This document shows positions 47,737-56,600 of a DNA stretch of 64,000 nt, piece after piece. Within the stretch, counting starts at the first letter, position 1; each line of letters starts with the position of its first letter. Source of the stretch: a virus; the IMG/VR virus record IMGVR_UViG_3300048999_000056, positions 1 through 64,000 of that record, one strand, 5' to 3'. The notes under the pieces are model-generated. The model made no database searches, was not told the DNA's origin, and saw nothing but the letters and a program-made list of their open reading frames with translations. Made by a program: the position numbers and the translations under genes.

Positions 47737-49610
47737 TGGCATGGGGCGTCCACAACAGCAACCTGTTGCTATCGAACAGCAACAGGACACTTACGCAGAA
47801 CGGTCAGCAGTTCTCGGTGCTGTCGGCTGCAGGCGCCCGCTTTGTCACGTCCGGCAAGTTCTACTGGGAACTCGTCCTCAACGCTGATTTGTCGTCGGGC
47901 GGCACTCTTGAATCCGGTAACAGCTTCATCAATATCGGTGTCGCCAACCCTTCGTTCGATGCCACGCTCACAAGCCCCGACATTGGCGGCACGACCAACG
48001 CGTATCAGTGGTACACATTCGGCGGTGGCGGCTCTGGCAACTACAACGGCACCTATCAGTTTCCGCTGCCGGCATTTGCGCAGGGCAACACTGCGCAAGT
48101 CGCGTTGGATGCCACCAATCATACGATGTGGCTCAACGTCAATAACGCTGGTTGGATCGGCAACAACGGCAACGCCGGTGATCCGGCTGCCGGCACCAAC
48201 GGTATTCCGCTAGCATCTGGTTTGTATACGGGCGGACTCGCGCCCGCAATCAGCTTCCAACCTTCTACGAACAATCAGGTAACTGGCAACTTCGCACCGG
48301 CCAACTGGACCTACACGGCGCCGTCCGGTTTCGGCTCGATTGACACGCAGACGCTCAACGCGACAGCGGCATTTGCCGGTGCCGGCTCCCTTACGGTCAA
48401 CGCTACTGTCCCTGCTCAGTCGCTCAAGCAGGCGAGCGCGGCACTGGCCGGCATCGGTTCGGTCACGGCAAACGCACGGCTGCGAGCGCGCGGTATTGCG
48501 CTGTTCCAGGGCGTAGGAACCGTCTCGGCAGCGACGCGCGGACCAGTGCCTGCCTCGGCTAGTCCGGCAGGCGTAGGCAGCCTGAGCGTGGTGGAACGGG
48601 TGACGATCCACGGCTCGGCTAGTCTCTCAGGGGCAGGCTCTGTTTCGGTGTTCTTCACACCGATTGCGGCGCCCCCTCCGGTGATCGTGCCACCGCCTGC
48701 CGTGCAGGTTCCCGTTGACGATTATCTGCGGCTGATACCGAGCTACAACGCCATTCAGCCGAAGTTCATGGCGACGTTGCGATCAGTTGTTCAACCATTC
48801 GCCGATCAGCAGGAGTTCCTGTCGTCACTGCCGCAGGTATTCGACCTCGATACGGCGATTGGCGTGCAGCTCGATCAGGTCGGCTTGTGGATTGGCCGTG
48901 ACCGCACCATTGAGACGCCGATCAGCGGTGTTTACTTTTCGTGGGATACGCCTGGACTTGGCTGGGAGCAAGGCACGTGGCAGGGCACCTTCGATCCGAG
49001 CGAGGGTCTGACGGTGCTGGACGATGAAACCTATCGGCAGTTGCTTTACGCGAAGATCGGTTCCAACAACTGGGACAGCTCGCCGCAGAGTATTGTTGAT
49101 ATTCTGTCAACGCTGCTTGAGGGTCAAGGCGCCGTTGCGATAACCGTCACCGACAACAACGATATGACGATATCGGTCAACGTAAGCGGTGCGATCAACA
49201 GCGTTGTGTTTCGCTCGTTGATCCTAAACGGTGAGGTTCCGATCAAGCCTGCGGGCGTCGGTATCACCTACAACCTGCCAGCGCCCGGCGCGACAGTCTC
49301 CTATCCCGGCACGGCCTTCATTGGCGGCTCTGGCGGACTTGTTGCCAACGCTACGGTGCAGCGGCCCGGAACGCAGTTTGCGTCGGCCAATGTAGTCGTG
49401 AGCGGTGTTGTTGTTGCCCGCGCTACCATTCGAGATACGCAGGCGCGCGCAACATTTTCCGGTGTCGGCAACGTCGTGGTGGCGCCGACTGCCAGATTGC
49501 AGGCGCGGACAACGCTTGCCGGTGCCGGCGGACTGCTCGGCGTGGCGACCCTGCGAGCGCGAGCGCAAGTCACAATTCAAGGGGCTGGTGGGCGGACATT
49601 CAACGTATAA
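47736..49610 (+). CDS. DUF2612 baseplate protein embedded between SPRY and GxG-repeat modules
   Basis: This 624-residue protein has, in order: an N-terminal SPRY/concanavalin-like domain (about 1-200, with TSGKFYWELVLN and TAQVALDATNHTMWLNVNN); four to five copies of a repeat with the core ALxGxGSLxVxA (about 205-310); the DUF2612 baseplate domain (about 328-525, DYLRLIPSYNAIQPKF, AIGVQLDQVGLWIGR, DDETYRQLLYAKI); and more repeats (about 540-624, ATLAGAGGLLGVATLRAR). DUF2612/gpI-like proteins attach fibres to the baseplate and are normally about 200 residues, so the flanking carbohydrate-binding and shaft modules are additions. Confidence 0.85.
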   Translation: MAWGVHNSNLLLSNSNRTLTQNGQQFSVLSAAGARFVTSGKFYWELVLNADLSSGGTLESGNSFINIGVANPSFDATLTSPDIGGTTNAYQWYTFGGGGSGNYNGTYQFPLPAFAQGNTAQVALDATNHTMWLNVNNAGWIGNNGNAGDPAAGTNGIPLASGLYTGGLAPAISFQPSTNNQVTGNFAPANWTYTAPSGFGSIDTQTLNATAAFAGAGSLTVNATVPAQSLKQASAALAGIGSVTANARLRARGIALFQGVGTVSAATRGPVPASASPAGVGSLSVVERVTIHGSASLSGAGSVSVFFTPIAAPPPVIVPPPAVQVPVDDYLRLIPSYNAIQPKFMATLRSVVQPFADQQEFLSSLPQVFDLDTAIGVQLDQVGLWIGRDRTIETPISGVYFSWDTPGLGWEQGTWQGTFDPSEGLTVLDDETYRQLLYAKIGSNNWDSSPQSIVDILSTLLEGQGAVAITVTDNNDMTISVNVSGAINSVVFRSLILNGEVPIKPAGVGITYNLPAPGATVSYPGTAFIGGSGGLVANATVQRPGTQFASANVVVSGVVVARATIRDTQARATFSGVGNVVVAPTARLQARTTLAGAGGLLGVATLRARAQVTIQGAGGRTFNV

Positions 49611-49628
49611 CTGCGGACGTATGATCTT

Positions 49629-50816
49629 ATGGCACAGAACGACTTTCTTCTCTGGGCAACTGGCGCGAACGCCAACGTCTTATCGCAGGCGGAGTATGCC
49701 GGCCTTGGCAATCGGTCGTCAGGCGTCGTCGCTGGTGTAGCGTCCGGCAAGCTCTACAATAAACAAAACCGTCAGGCGTCGATAATCTCGTCGATGATCG
49801 CGCAGTTCATCAGCGATCGGCTCAACGCCGACGTGATAGATGACGGCACCATCGCGACGATCGAAGCCAACTTTACCGCTGCCGTCCGCAGCGTCTTCAG
49901 CATTCCGAACACAGGCGTTGTGCCGGGCACCTACGGTCCGACCATGACACTGTCAGTGCAGGCAGACGGTCGGATCACGGCATTGTCGAGCACGGGATTG
50001 ACATCTTCGGGCGTGCCGCCCGGAACCTACGTCGGCACGACGATAACGGTTGCGGCGGACGGCCGCATAACGGCGATCTCTGGCGTGCCGTACGGTCAGA
50101 TCGGTGGCGACAACAACTGGCAAGGTGGCAACACCTTTAATCATCTGGACAACGGTGGCAACGGCGGTCAATTCCGAGCTGTGCAGGGTTCCTACGGTTC
50201 GATGTGGCGTAACGATGGTAGCTCGACGTATCTGCTATCGACCGCTGCCGGGCAGCAGACCGGCATATGGAGTGCCTACCGTCCGTTCTACTGGAATATG
50301 GCGACAGGCGCCGTCACGATCGACGGAACTGCGTCAGGTGTCAACTTCGGTGGCGCGATAAGCACTGGCCAGGGGATCACGGCTGGATCAGGGAACATCA
50401 CAGCCAATTCGGGGCGCCTACGCGCCGGCTTGGGTGCGTTCGGGTCCGGTGATGCCTTTGCTGGCGTCATTCTCTCGGACGTGTTTCTCGGCGGCAATCT
50501 GGGCAACGATGATTGGTCCTACATGCGGCTGCCGAGCGGCTACATCATCCAGACTTATCGCGGCGCGACTACCAACGGTGGCGAGTTCATCACGTTCCCG
50601 GTGGCGTTCCCCAATGCCTGCCTGCAAGTGTTGGTGCATGAGGGAAATCCGCAAGGATGGATTCCGCCGGCAATTTCCTTCGTCAGCCCAACGATCTTCG
50701 GCACGCAGCAGTTGAGCGCAAATGCCTTTGCTCTCTACTGCGTGCGATACAACTCGAATGCTACTTGGTTCCTTGCTGGTGGCATAGCATTTCGGTACAT
50801 CGCCATCGGCTACTAA
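49629..50816 (+). CDS. Tail fibre protein (Gp53-like C-terminus)
   Basis: This 395-residue protein has an N-terminal attachment part (DFLLWATGANANVLSQAEY, typical of phage fibre starts with a conserved LPWA/LLWA motif). Two repeats follow (GVVPGTYGPTMTLSVQADGRITAL, GVPPGTYVGTTITVAADGRITAI), then a shaft, and a C-terminal receptor-tip domain of the gp53-like type (SGYIIQTYRG, EFITFPVAFPNACLQVLV, YIAIGY at the very end). It would form a trimer and bind the host surface. Confidence 0.88.
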   Translation: MAQNDFLLWATGANANVLSQAEYAGLGNRSSGVVAGVASGKLYNKQNRQASIISSMIAQFISDRLNADVIDDGTIATIEANFTAAVRSVFSIPNTGVVPGTYGPTMTLSVQADGRITALSSTGLTSSGVPPGTYVGTTITVAADGRITAISGVPYGQIGGDNNWQGGNTFNHLDNGGNGGQFRAVQGSYGSMWRNDGSSTYLLSTAAGQQTGIWSAYRPFYWNMATGAVTIDGTASGVNFGGAISTGQGITAGSGNITANSGRLRAGLGAFGSGDAFAGVILSDVFLGGNLGNDDWSYMRLPSGYIIQTYRGATTNGGEFITFPVAFPNACLQVLVHEGNPQGWIPPAISFVSPTIFGTQQLSANAFALYCVRYNSNATWFLAGGIAFRYIAIGY

Positions 50817-50827
50817 GGAGGGAGAAC

Positions 50828-51052
50828 ATGCCGCAATATGCCTACTTCGATCATACTCAACCAGAGCCGCAGCATGTGCTCGGCTGGTATGACACGGATA
50901 TCGTTGACTACAAGGACAAGCTGCCGAAGCCCGATGATCTGTTGGAGTTGAACGCCAACCAATGGGCAAGGCGATTGATCGGGCACTGGGCCGTCAAAGG
51001 TGGCGGTTTGATCCCTTACGATCCGCGTCCAGCGCCAGGAGTCGGCGGATGA
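50828..51052 (+). CDS. Hypothetical protein (possible fibre chaperone)
   Basis: Read from the ATG at 50828, which has a near-perfect AAGGAGG ribosome site. It is 74 residues with YAYFDHTQPEPQHVLGWYDTD, the pattern seen in small proteins encoded after Gp53-type fibres (a short beta hairpin with PxxVLGWYDT). They are considered fibre assembly factors or caps. The family is not certain. Its stop overlaps the next start as ATGA. Confidence 0.6.
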   Translation: MPQYAYFDHTQPEPQHVLGWYDTDIVDYKDKLPKPDDLLELNANQWARRLIGHWAVKGGGLIPYDPRPAPGVGG

Positions 51053-51546
51053 AGCCAATCCTCCTCTCATTATTGTTGCTGACTGCATGCGCCAGTCAGC
51101 AGCACGTAGCTCCGCCACTGCCTGCGCCTGCGCCTGTTGCAGACGGCGCAACGACGGTGCCGCCGCCTGATGTCACGGCGACAACGGTCAAGGATGTTTC
51201 CGGTCCAACCGTCGTCATCATGCCGTCGCATACGTTGATCTTGTATCTCTCCGAGGATGCATACAATGGTGACGTGCAGGTCCAGGTGACGATCGGCGGG
51301 GCGAACGTGTTTGCCAAGCCGGTGAACGTGACGGCGAAGCACGCGCTCAACCAGCGCCAAGTCTTCACGATCCTCGGTGCATGGCCGAACAAGCCCCAGG
51401 TGACGGTTACATTCAGCAATGATGCCTACGGCGGCAGCGCGTCGAAGGACCGCAACCTCTACGTGGTGGGCTCGATCTACGACAACGTCACGTCCAAGGT
51501 TTCGCGCACGCTATGCTGCAATGGTAGCTGGACATTCACGCCATGA
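51049..51546 (+). CDS. Lipoprotein with a carbohydrate-binding (CBM60/CBM36-like) domain
   Basis: Read from the ATG at 51049, this is a 165-residue protein. The signal MKPILLSLLLLTACASQ contains a lipobox (LTAC, Cys14). After a proline-rich spacer there is a beta-sandwich domain with LILYLSEDAYNGDVQVQVTIGG, VTVTFSNDAYGGSASKDRNLYVV: the FxNDxxGGxxxxDRNL pattern of calcium-dependent xylan-binding modules (CBM36/CBM60). It would be tethered to a membrane and bind polysaccharide, possibly protecting the infected cell against further adsorption or retaining enzymes. Function is inferred. Confidence 0.75.
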   Translation: MKPILLSLLLLTACASQQHVAPPLPAPAPVADGATTVPPPDVTATTVKDVSGPTVVIMPSHTLILYLSEDAYNGDVQVQVTIGGANVFAKPVNVTAKHALNQRQVFTILGAWPNKPQVTVTFSNDAYGGSASKDRNLYVVGSIYDNVTSKVSRTLCCNGSWTFTP

Positions 51547-51734
51547 CAGACACGATAATTGAAGATGTCGGCGGTGTTGCACAGGCTATGAAGTCCATGC
51601 ATATCGCCGATGCCGAAGCGCTTACAGGCGAGTGGCTGGACCGACTGGCAGCGCAATACCGGCTCGACCGTGGGCATCTGGAAAGCGATTACAGCCTACG
51701 CAACCGACTGGTCAACCGTATTCGAGGCGCGTGA
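51543..51734 (+). CDS. Hypothetical small helical protein
   Basis: This 63-residue helical protein (IEDVGGVAQAMKSMHIADAEALTGEWLDRLAAQY, HLESDYSLRNRLVNRI) overlaps the lipoprotein stop (ATGA) and shares one base with the next start. The motif LTGEWLDRLAAQYxLDR resembles a short segment seen in phage DUF2612-associated and wedge-associated proteins where a Y-R-x-x-LxxxD-x-L pattern occurs. Function unknown. Confidence 0.5.
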   Translation: MTDTIIEDVGGVAQAMKSMHIADAEALTGEWLDRLAAQYRLDRGHLESDYSLRNRLVNRIRGA

Positions 51735-52153
51735 TGCCGATCGAACTGAAATGGCCGGAAAAGCAGACGCTCGACGCGCTTGACTATGCCTGCGACATGA
51801 CGGGTGATCTGGTATCGGGTGAGACGATTACTGACATTGCCGTATCCGTCAAACCTTCCGGCACGGATGAACTCAACGTGCAGAGCGTGGCGCTGCAGGG
51901 CAATGTGATCGTGGTCTGGTTGACGGGCGGCGTCGGCGGACGCGGCTACCTCGTCCGTATTGATGTCACGACCTCGGCAGAACGGGTATTCGACGTGCTG
52001 GCGGTCCTGCCCATGAGCCGTATCCTGATGCCCTTCCCGGTGCCCGAGCCGACTTCCCAGGATTTCTCGGAACCTATCACCTACCACGAGCCCGTAGCCG
52101 TCCAGGCGGCTGCCACAATCGCCGGGCAGGCACGTCTGGCGTCGGCCCTATGA
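51734..52153 (+). CDS. Phage fibre-tail adaptor protein
   Basis: Read from the ATG at 51734, this is a 139-residue protein. Two beta-rich halves: LKWPEKQTLDALDYACDMTGDLVSGETITDIAVSV and LQGNVIVVWLTGGVGGRGYLVRIDVTTSAERV. This W-P-K, D-y-s-x-D-M, GD-x-I pattern and the WLTGGxxGxxY strand match the phage fibre-tail adaptor family, which links fibres to the baseplate. Its neighbours are fibre genes. The last 30 residues are disordered. Confidence 0.75.
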   Translation: MPIELKWPEKQTLDALDYACDMTGDLVSGETITDIAVSVKPSGTDELNVQSVALQGNVIVVWLTGGVGGRGYLVRIDVTTSAERVFDVLAVLPMSRILMPFPVPEPTSQDFSEPITYHEPVAVQAAATIAGQARLASAL

Positions 52154-53301
52154 GCGAGAAACCATGGGCGATCATCTGCCGGTTTGGCGGCGTCGGCGAC
52201 AACCTGATTGTATCCTCCGTGCTGCCGCTGCTGGCGCGGAAATACAATGTCGAAGTTATCGCGCAGGCGCCGTTTCACGTCGTCTTCGAGAACAACCCGC
52301 ACGTGGCGCGGTTGACAGTGCGCCAGCGCTCCGACCTGCCGAGCGATGCCATGCCCTGGCAACGCTGGTTTGACGACAGAGCGATCGGCGCCGACATGCT
52401 GGTCAACCTCTCGCATTCCTGCGAGTCCATGCTGTGCCTGTTTGAAAGCCAGACGCAGTATCGTTGGCCGGATGCATGGCGACGCCAGCACTGCGGGCGC
52501 AACTACTTGGAGCACACGCACGACATCGTCGGCGTGCCGCACGAGTTCGATCCGCGCTTCTATCCGACACGCGAAGAATGGCAACGTGCGGAGGAGGTTC
52601 GCCGGACAGTCGGCGGACGCTATGTTGCGTGGTGCCTGTCCGGCACGCGCTACGACAAAATCTTCCCGTCAGCCCCGATCGCGATAGCGCGCATTATCAA
52701 CGAACTGCAAATGCCTGTCGTGATGCTGGGTGCTCCTGGCAAGGATTCCGATCTCGGCAAGAGCATTCAGGAGCACGTCAAGAAGCACAACGGCACCGAT
52801 CGCGGGCTGCATCTTGCGGTGTCTGCCGACGCGACGAAGACGGCGCCCGAGCTGCGCGATGCCTTGGGCCTGCGCGAGAACGTCGAGGCTTGGCCGATCA
52901 GGCGCGTGCTGACACAGACCATGCTGGCTGATCTGGTGATATCGCCTGATACCGGTCCGGCGTGGGCAGTGGCCATGTCAGCAATGCCGAAGATCATACT
53001 GTTGAGCCACGCCTCGCCGGAGAACATCACGAAGCACTGGCGCAACACGGTGACGCTGCATGCTGATCAGCAGCGTGTGTCGTGCTGGCCGTGCCACAAG
53101 TTGCACGAAGGACCGCACACGTGCCGGCCGAACGCCGACAACAACGGCGCCTCGTGCATCAGTGACATCAGCGTGGAGACGATCGTGTCAACCGCTGATG
53201 CGTTGTTAACCCAAGAAAGGAAACCCGACCAATGGCAGGTATCTCAGCTTATCACGAAAAGCAGCTGCTGGACTTCGGACTGGGTGGTGCAGGCGCCGTA
53301 A
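52150..53301 (+). CDS. Glycosyltransferase family 9 (heptosyltransferase-like)
   Basis: This 383-residue protein has a Rossmann-type N-terminal domain starting IICRFGGVGDNLIVSSVLP (the G-x-GD loop of GT9, residues 13-17) and a C-terminal nucleotide-sugar domain with ADLVISPDTGPAWAVAMSAMPKIIL (about 261-285). GT9 enzymes transfer ADP-heptose or related sugars to lipopolysaccharide core. A phage copy could change the host surface to block superinfection, or modify virion proteins. The last 23 residues overlap the next gene by 70 bases and look out of character, so the original stop may have been lost. Confidence 0.85.
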   Translation: MSEKPWAIICRFGGVGDNLIVSSVLPLLARKYNVEVIAQAPFHVVFENNPHVARLTVRQRSDLPSDAMPWQRWFDDRAIGADMLVNLSHSCESMLCLFESQTQYRWPDAWRRQHCGRNYLEHTHDIVGVPHEFDPRFYPTREEWQRAEEVRRTVGGRYVAWCLSGTRYDKIFPSAPIAIARIINELQMPVVMLGAPGKDSDLGKSIQEHVKKHNGTDRGLHLAVSADATKTAPELRDALGLRENVEAWPIRRVLTQTMLADLVISPDTGPAWAVAMSAMPKIILLSHASPENITKHWRNTVTLHADQQRVSCWPCHKLHEGPHTCRPNADNNGASCISDISVETIVSTADALLTQERKPDQWQVSQLITKSSCWTSDWVVQAP

Positions 53302-53636
53302 GCCAGCCCGCATCAGGCTCGCACGGTGTCGGACTGTCGCTTGGTGCGCCGACCTCGATTTCTGCATCCGAGATCGCAACCGGTTCCGGTTGGACACGTC
53401 AGCCGATCGGCTTCGCGGCGGCGGCGTCACCGGCCGGTTCGGCGTCGAACAACACCGCAGCGACATTCGGACCAGGGCTGACCGGTGCGACGTTCTCCGG
53501 TCTGCAAATCTTCGATGATACGCGGTCCGGCACCGGCAACATGCTCTGGTATGGCAACCTCGCCACGCCGCGCACGCTGGGCGTCGGCGACAGCTTGGTG
53601 ATCGCAACCGGTGCGTTGACTATTACCCTCGCCTGA
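53232..53636 (+). CDS. Phage tail fibre/structural protein
   Basis: This 134-residue protein has a GAAAGGAAACC site upstream (inside the GT9 frame). Sequence features (GISAYHEKQLLDFGLGG; GVGLSLGAPTSISASEI; SGLQIFDDTRSGTGNMLWYGNLATPRTLGVGDSLVI) match the small phage structural family with the EF-x-IFD, NxLwyG.L and v..GDs signature, found in virions of many myo- and siphoviruses. The domain is complete. It follows a fibre-adaptor and glycosyltransferase and precedes the giant repeat fibre. Confidence 0.75.
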   Translation: MAGISAYHEKQLLDFGLGGAGAVSQPASGSHGVGLSLGAPTSISASEIATGSGWTRQPIGFAAAASPAGSASNNTAATFGPGLTGATFSGLQIFDDTRSGTGNMLWYGNLATPRTLGVGDSLVIATGALTITLA

Positions 53637-53642
53637 TCTGTC

Positions 53643-53667
53643 GGGTGCAGTCCAACGGTCTGCACCC
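53643..53667 (+). terminator. GC hairpin before the repeat fibre gene
   Basis: GGGTGCAG (53643-53650) and CTGCACCC (53660-53667) form a perfect 8-bp stem with a 9-base loop in the 60-base gap. There is no U tract, so it is an attenuator or mRNA-stability hairpin rather than a definite terminator. Confidence 0.4.
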
Positions 53668-53696
53668 CACGGACTTCCTAAAGAGCGGCTTCGACA

Positions 53697-56600
53697 ATGG
53701 CGTGGTCCTTCGTCGGTGCCGGCGCTTTAGCGTCCGTCACCACCACAGCGATATCGGTAGCAGAGCCCGCTGGTGTACAAGCCGGCGATCTTCTTGTTGC
53801 GCTCATATCGCATCGTGCCGCGTCGGGTGCCGCTTCGGTGGTGCTGCCGACTGGTTGGACTCTCGTTACTGAGCAGAAGGTCGGCAACACCACCGCCGCC
53901 AGCACGTTAGGCATCGGCAACGGCGTCATGGCCTACCGGGTCGCGACCGGAGCCGGTGGGCCGTGGAGCTTCACGGTTCCGACCGCGAACGTTGCGCTCG
54001 GTCGCATTCTTGTCTACCGCGGTCAGGACAAGCTCGCGTCGCCACTGTGTATGACACGCAGCACGACGACGGCAACCGCCACGACGAGCATCAGCGTTAC
54101 TGGCCTAACAACGCCGAACGCCAACTGTCTGATCATTCACGGTCTATGCGGCGCACAGAATGGCGCGATGTCGGCATTCGACGCCGCGACCGATCCAACG
54201 ACTGCTAGCGGCACGGGCGGTCAAACAGGCGCTCCAACTGCCGGGACATGGCTGGAGCGAACCGATGACGCTACCGCGAATGGTTCCGATTGTAGTCTGG
54301 CAATTGCAGACGCGGTTCGGGCCACGTCGGGCGCCACAGGCAATTTCACCGCGACGGCGGCGCTGGGTTGTGGCTACGCCTCGCTCGTCGGCGTGTTCAA
54401 ACTCGACGTTGCAATCCCAGCCGGCCAACGGCTGGTCACGCATTACATCATCGGAACGGGAACCGGCAGCTTCACGCCGCCGTCCACCGTCAACGCGATC
54501 GTCGAAGTATGGGGCGCGGGCGCCACTGGAAACACCGCGAGCGGCGTGGGCGGTAACGGTGCTGGTTGGTCACGGGATAGTAGCTACGCGCTAACAGCGG
54601 CAACGCCGGTCAACTTTTCGCTCGGTGCTCCCGGCGCGACCTCTGCGGCGGCCGGTGGCGATACTTGGTGGGCAACATCCGGCACGCTGATAGCGAACGG
54701 CGGCGGGTCCGCTACCGCGCGGATCGGCGACGTGACGTTTGTCGGTGGCGTGGCGAGCACCAACTCTGCCACCGGTAACACCGGGGGCGGTGGCGCAGCC
54801 GGTCCGTATGGACCTGGGCGAGCCTCTGGCAGTGCTGGCAGTGGTGGCGGAACGGGTGGCGGTGGTAACGGCGGCGGCACCGACTCAACAGCTTCCGCAA
54901 CGGCAGCTGGCACCGCTGGCGGCAATGGTTTCGCTGGAACGGGCGGCGCTGCTGGCGTTGCAAATGGTAATGGTTCGCCGGGCGGTCCGGGCGCGGGCGG
55001 TGGCGGTGGCGGTAACACGACAGGTCAAGGCGCTCGCGGTGGTGATGATTGGAGCAACGGCGGCGGCGGTGCGGGTGGCACAGGCAGCCTCGCCAATCAT
55101 CCTACAACGGCGGTCGGCGGCACGCCGGGTGCTGGCGGTGCGGCGGCAAATGCGGCACTTGGGCGCGGCGGTTACAGCCTCGTCAAACTCAGCTATGTTG
55201 GGACCGACGATGACAGCCTGACAGTTGTCGGCTCGCTGTCGAACATCGTCTTCGCGCGACCGGGTGCAGCTCATATTGCCGGCACCGGCTCGATATCGGC
55301 CAATGCAACAGTCGTCAGTGGCGGTCCGACTACTTGGCAAGGGACTGCAACATTTGCTGGCGTAGCGTCGGTTAGTGCTGTCACTGCCTACGTCAAACCG
55401 CAACAATGGGACATCGGCAACTACTATCATCCCAACGTCACGCTGTCGGGCACGGGCGGAAACTTTACCGCGCTGCAGACGGGGAGCAGCGGCAACCGTG
55501 CATCGGTGGTTGCGACTGAGTTTTTCAATACCGGCAAATACTACTGGGAACTGCAGATCGATTCCACTGGCGGCGGTCAGTATGTCGGACTGGCGCGTGC
55601 AGCGTTCGATCCCAACGGCTTCGATTCCGCCTTGTATGCGACTGAGGTTACGTGGTGGACCTTTACCGCTGACTCATCCGGTCATATAGTTGCTGCTAAC
55701 GTCGAGATCAGCGCCGGGGCACCGTTCTACACGACTGGCGATCGTGTCCAGTTTGCCTGGGATGCTACCAATCATCTGATATGGCTTAGAGTCAACAATG
55801 GCTCTTGGGCGAACGGCGGTGATCCGGCAGCCGGGACCAACGGTTACGATATCTCGTCCGTGACGGGACCTCTCGCTCCGGCGATCTCGCTGGGCGGCAC
55901 GAATGATCAGATATCAACCAAGTTCGATCGTGCCTCGTGGTCCGGCACGGCGCCAGCCGGTTTCGCTCAATTCGACCCTGTCATTCTACAGGGAACTGCA
56001 ACGCTAGCCGGCACGGGCTCGCGGACCTTTAACGCCACGCACACACCGGCAGGCACAGCAACAATTGGCGGTGCCGGTTTGCTTAGCGTCTCTGCGCGGA
56101 TCATTGACCGGATCGACCCTGTCACGCTGGCAGGTATCGGCTCAATTACTGCAAACGCTACGCATACGCCGGCAGGCACAGCCGTTTTCGCCGGTCTAGG
56201 TTCGTTAACTGTTGACGCAACTGTTGTTCTCGGCACTGTCACGTGGCAGGGCTCGGCAACGTTTGCAGGCGTCGGCACGCTCAGTGTCAATGCGACGCAC
56301 ACGCCAGCCGGACAGGCGACGATCAACGGCGCCGGTTCGCTTGCTGTCACTGCGACGCTGATCGATGCTATAGACGCTCTTACGCTGCCAGGTGCCGGCT
56401 CTCTCAGCGTCAACGCCACGCATACGCCGGCTGCGGCTGCGACGTTTGCCGGTATCGGCTCGGTCACGCTCAATGCGACTTTGACTGCTCCGGTCACGGC
56501 GAATATCAACGGCACCGGATCGGTCACTGCCAATGCTACGCACACGCCGGCTGCGACGGCATCGCTCAACGGTGTCGGATCGATAGCAGCAACCGCGACG

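Noticed and set aside
54584-55018. A 144-codon minus-strand proline-rich frame.
   Set aside because: It is the complement of the glycine-rich domain of the plus-strand fibre gene (glycine codons read as proline).
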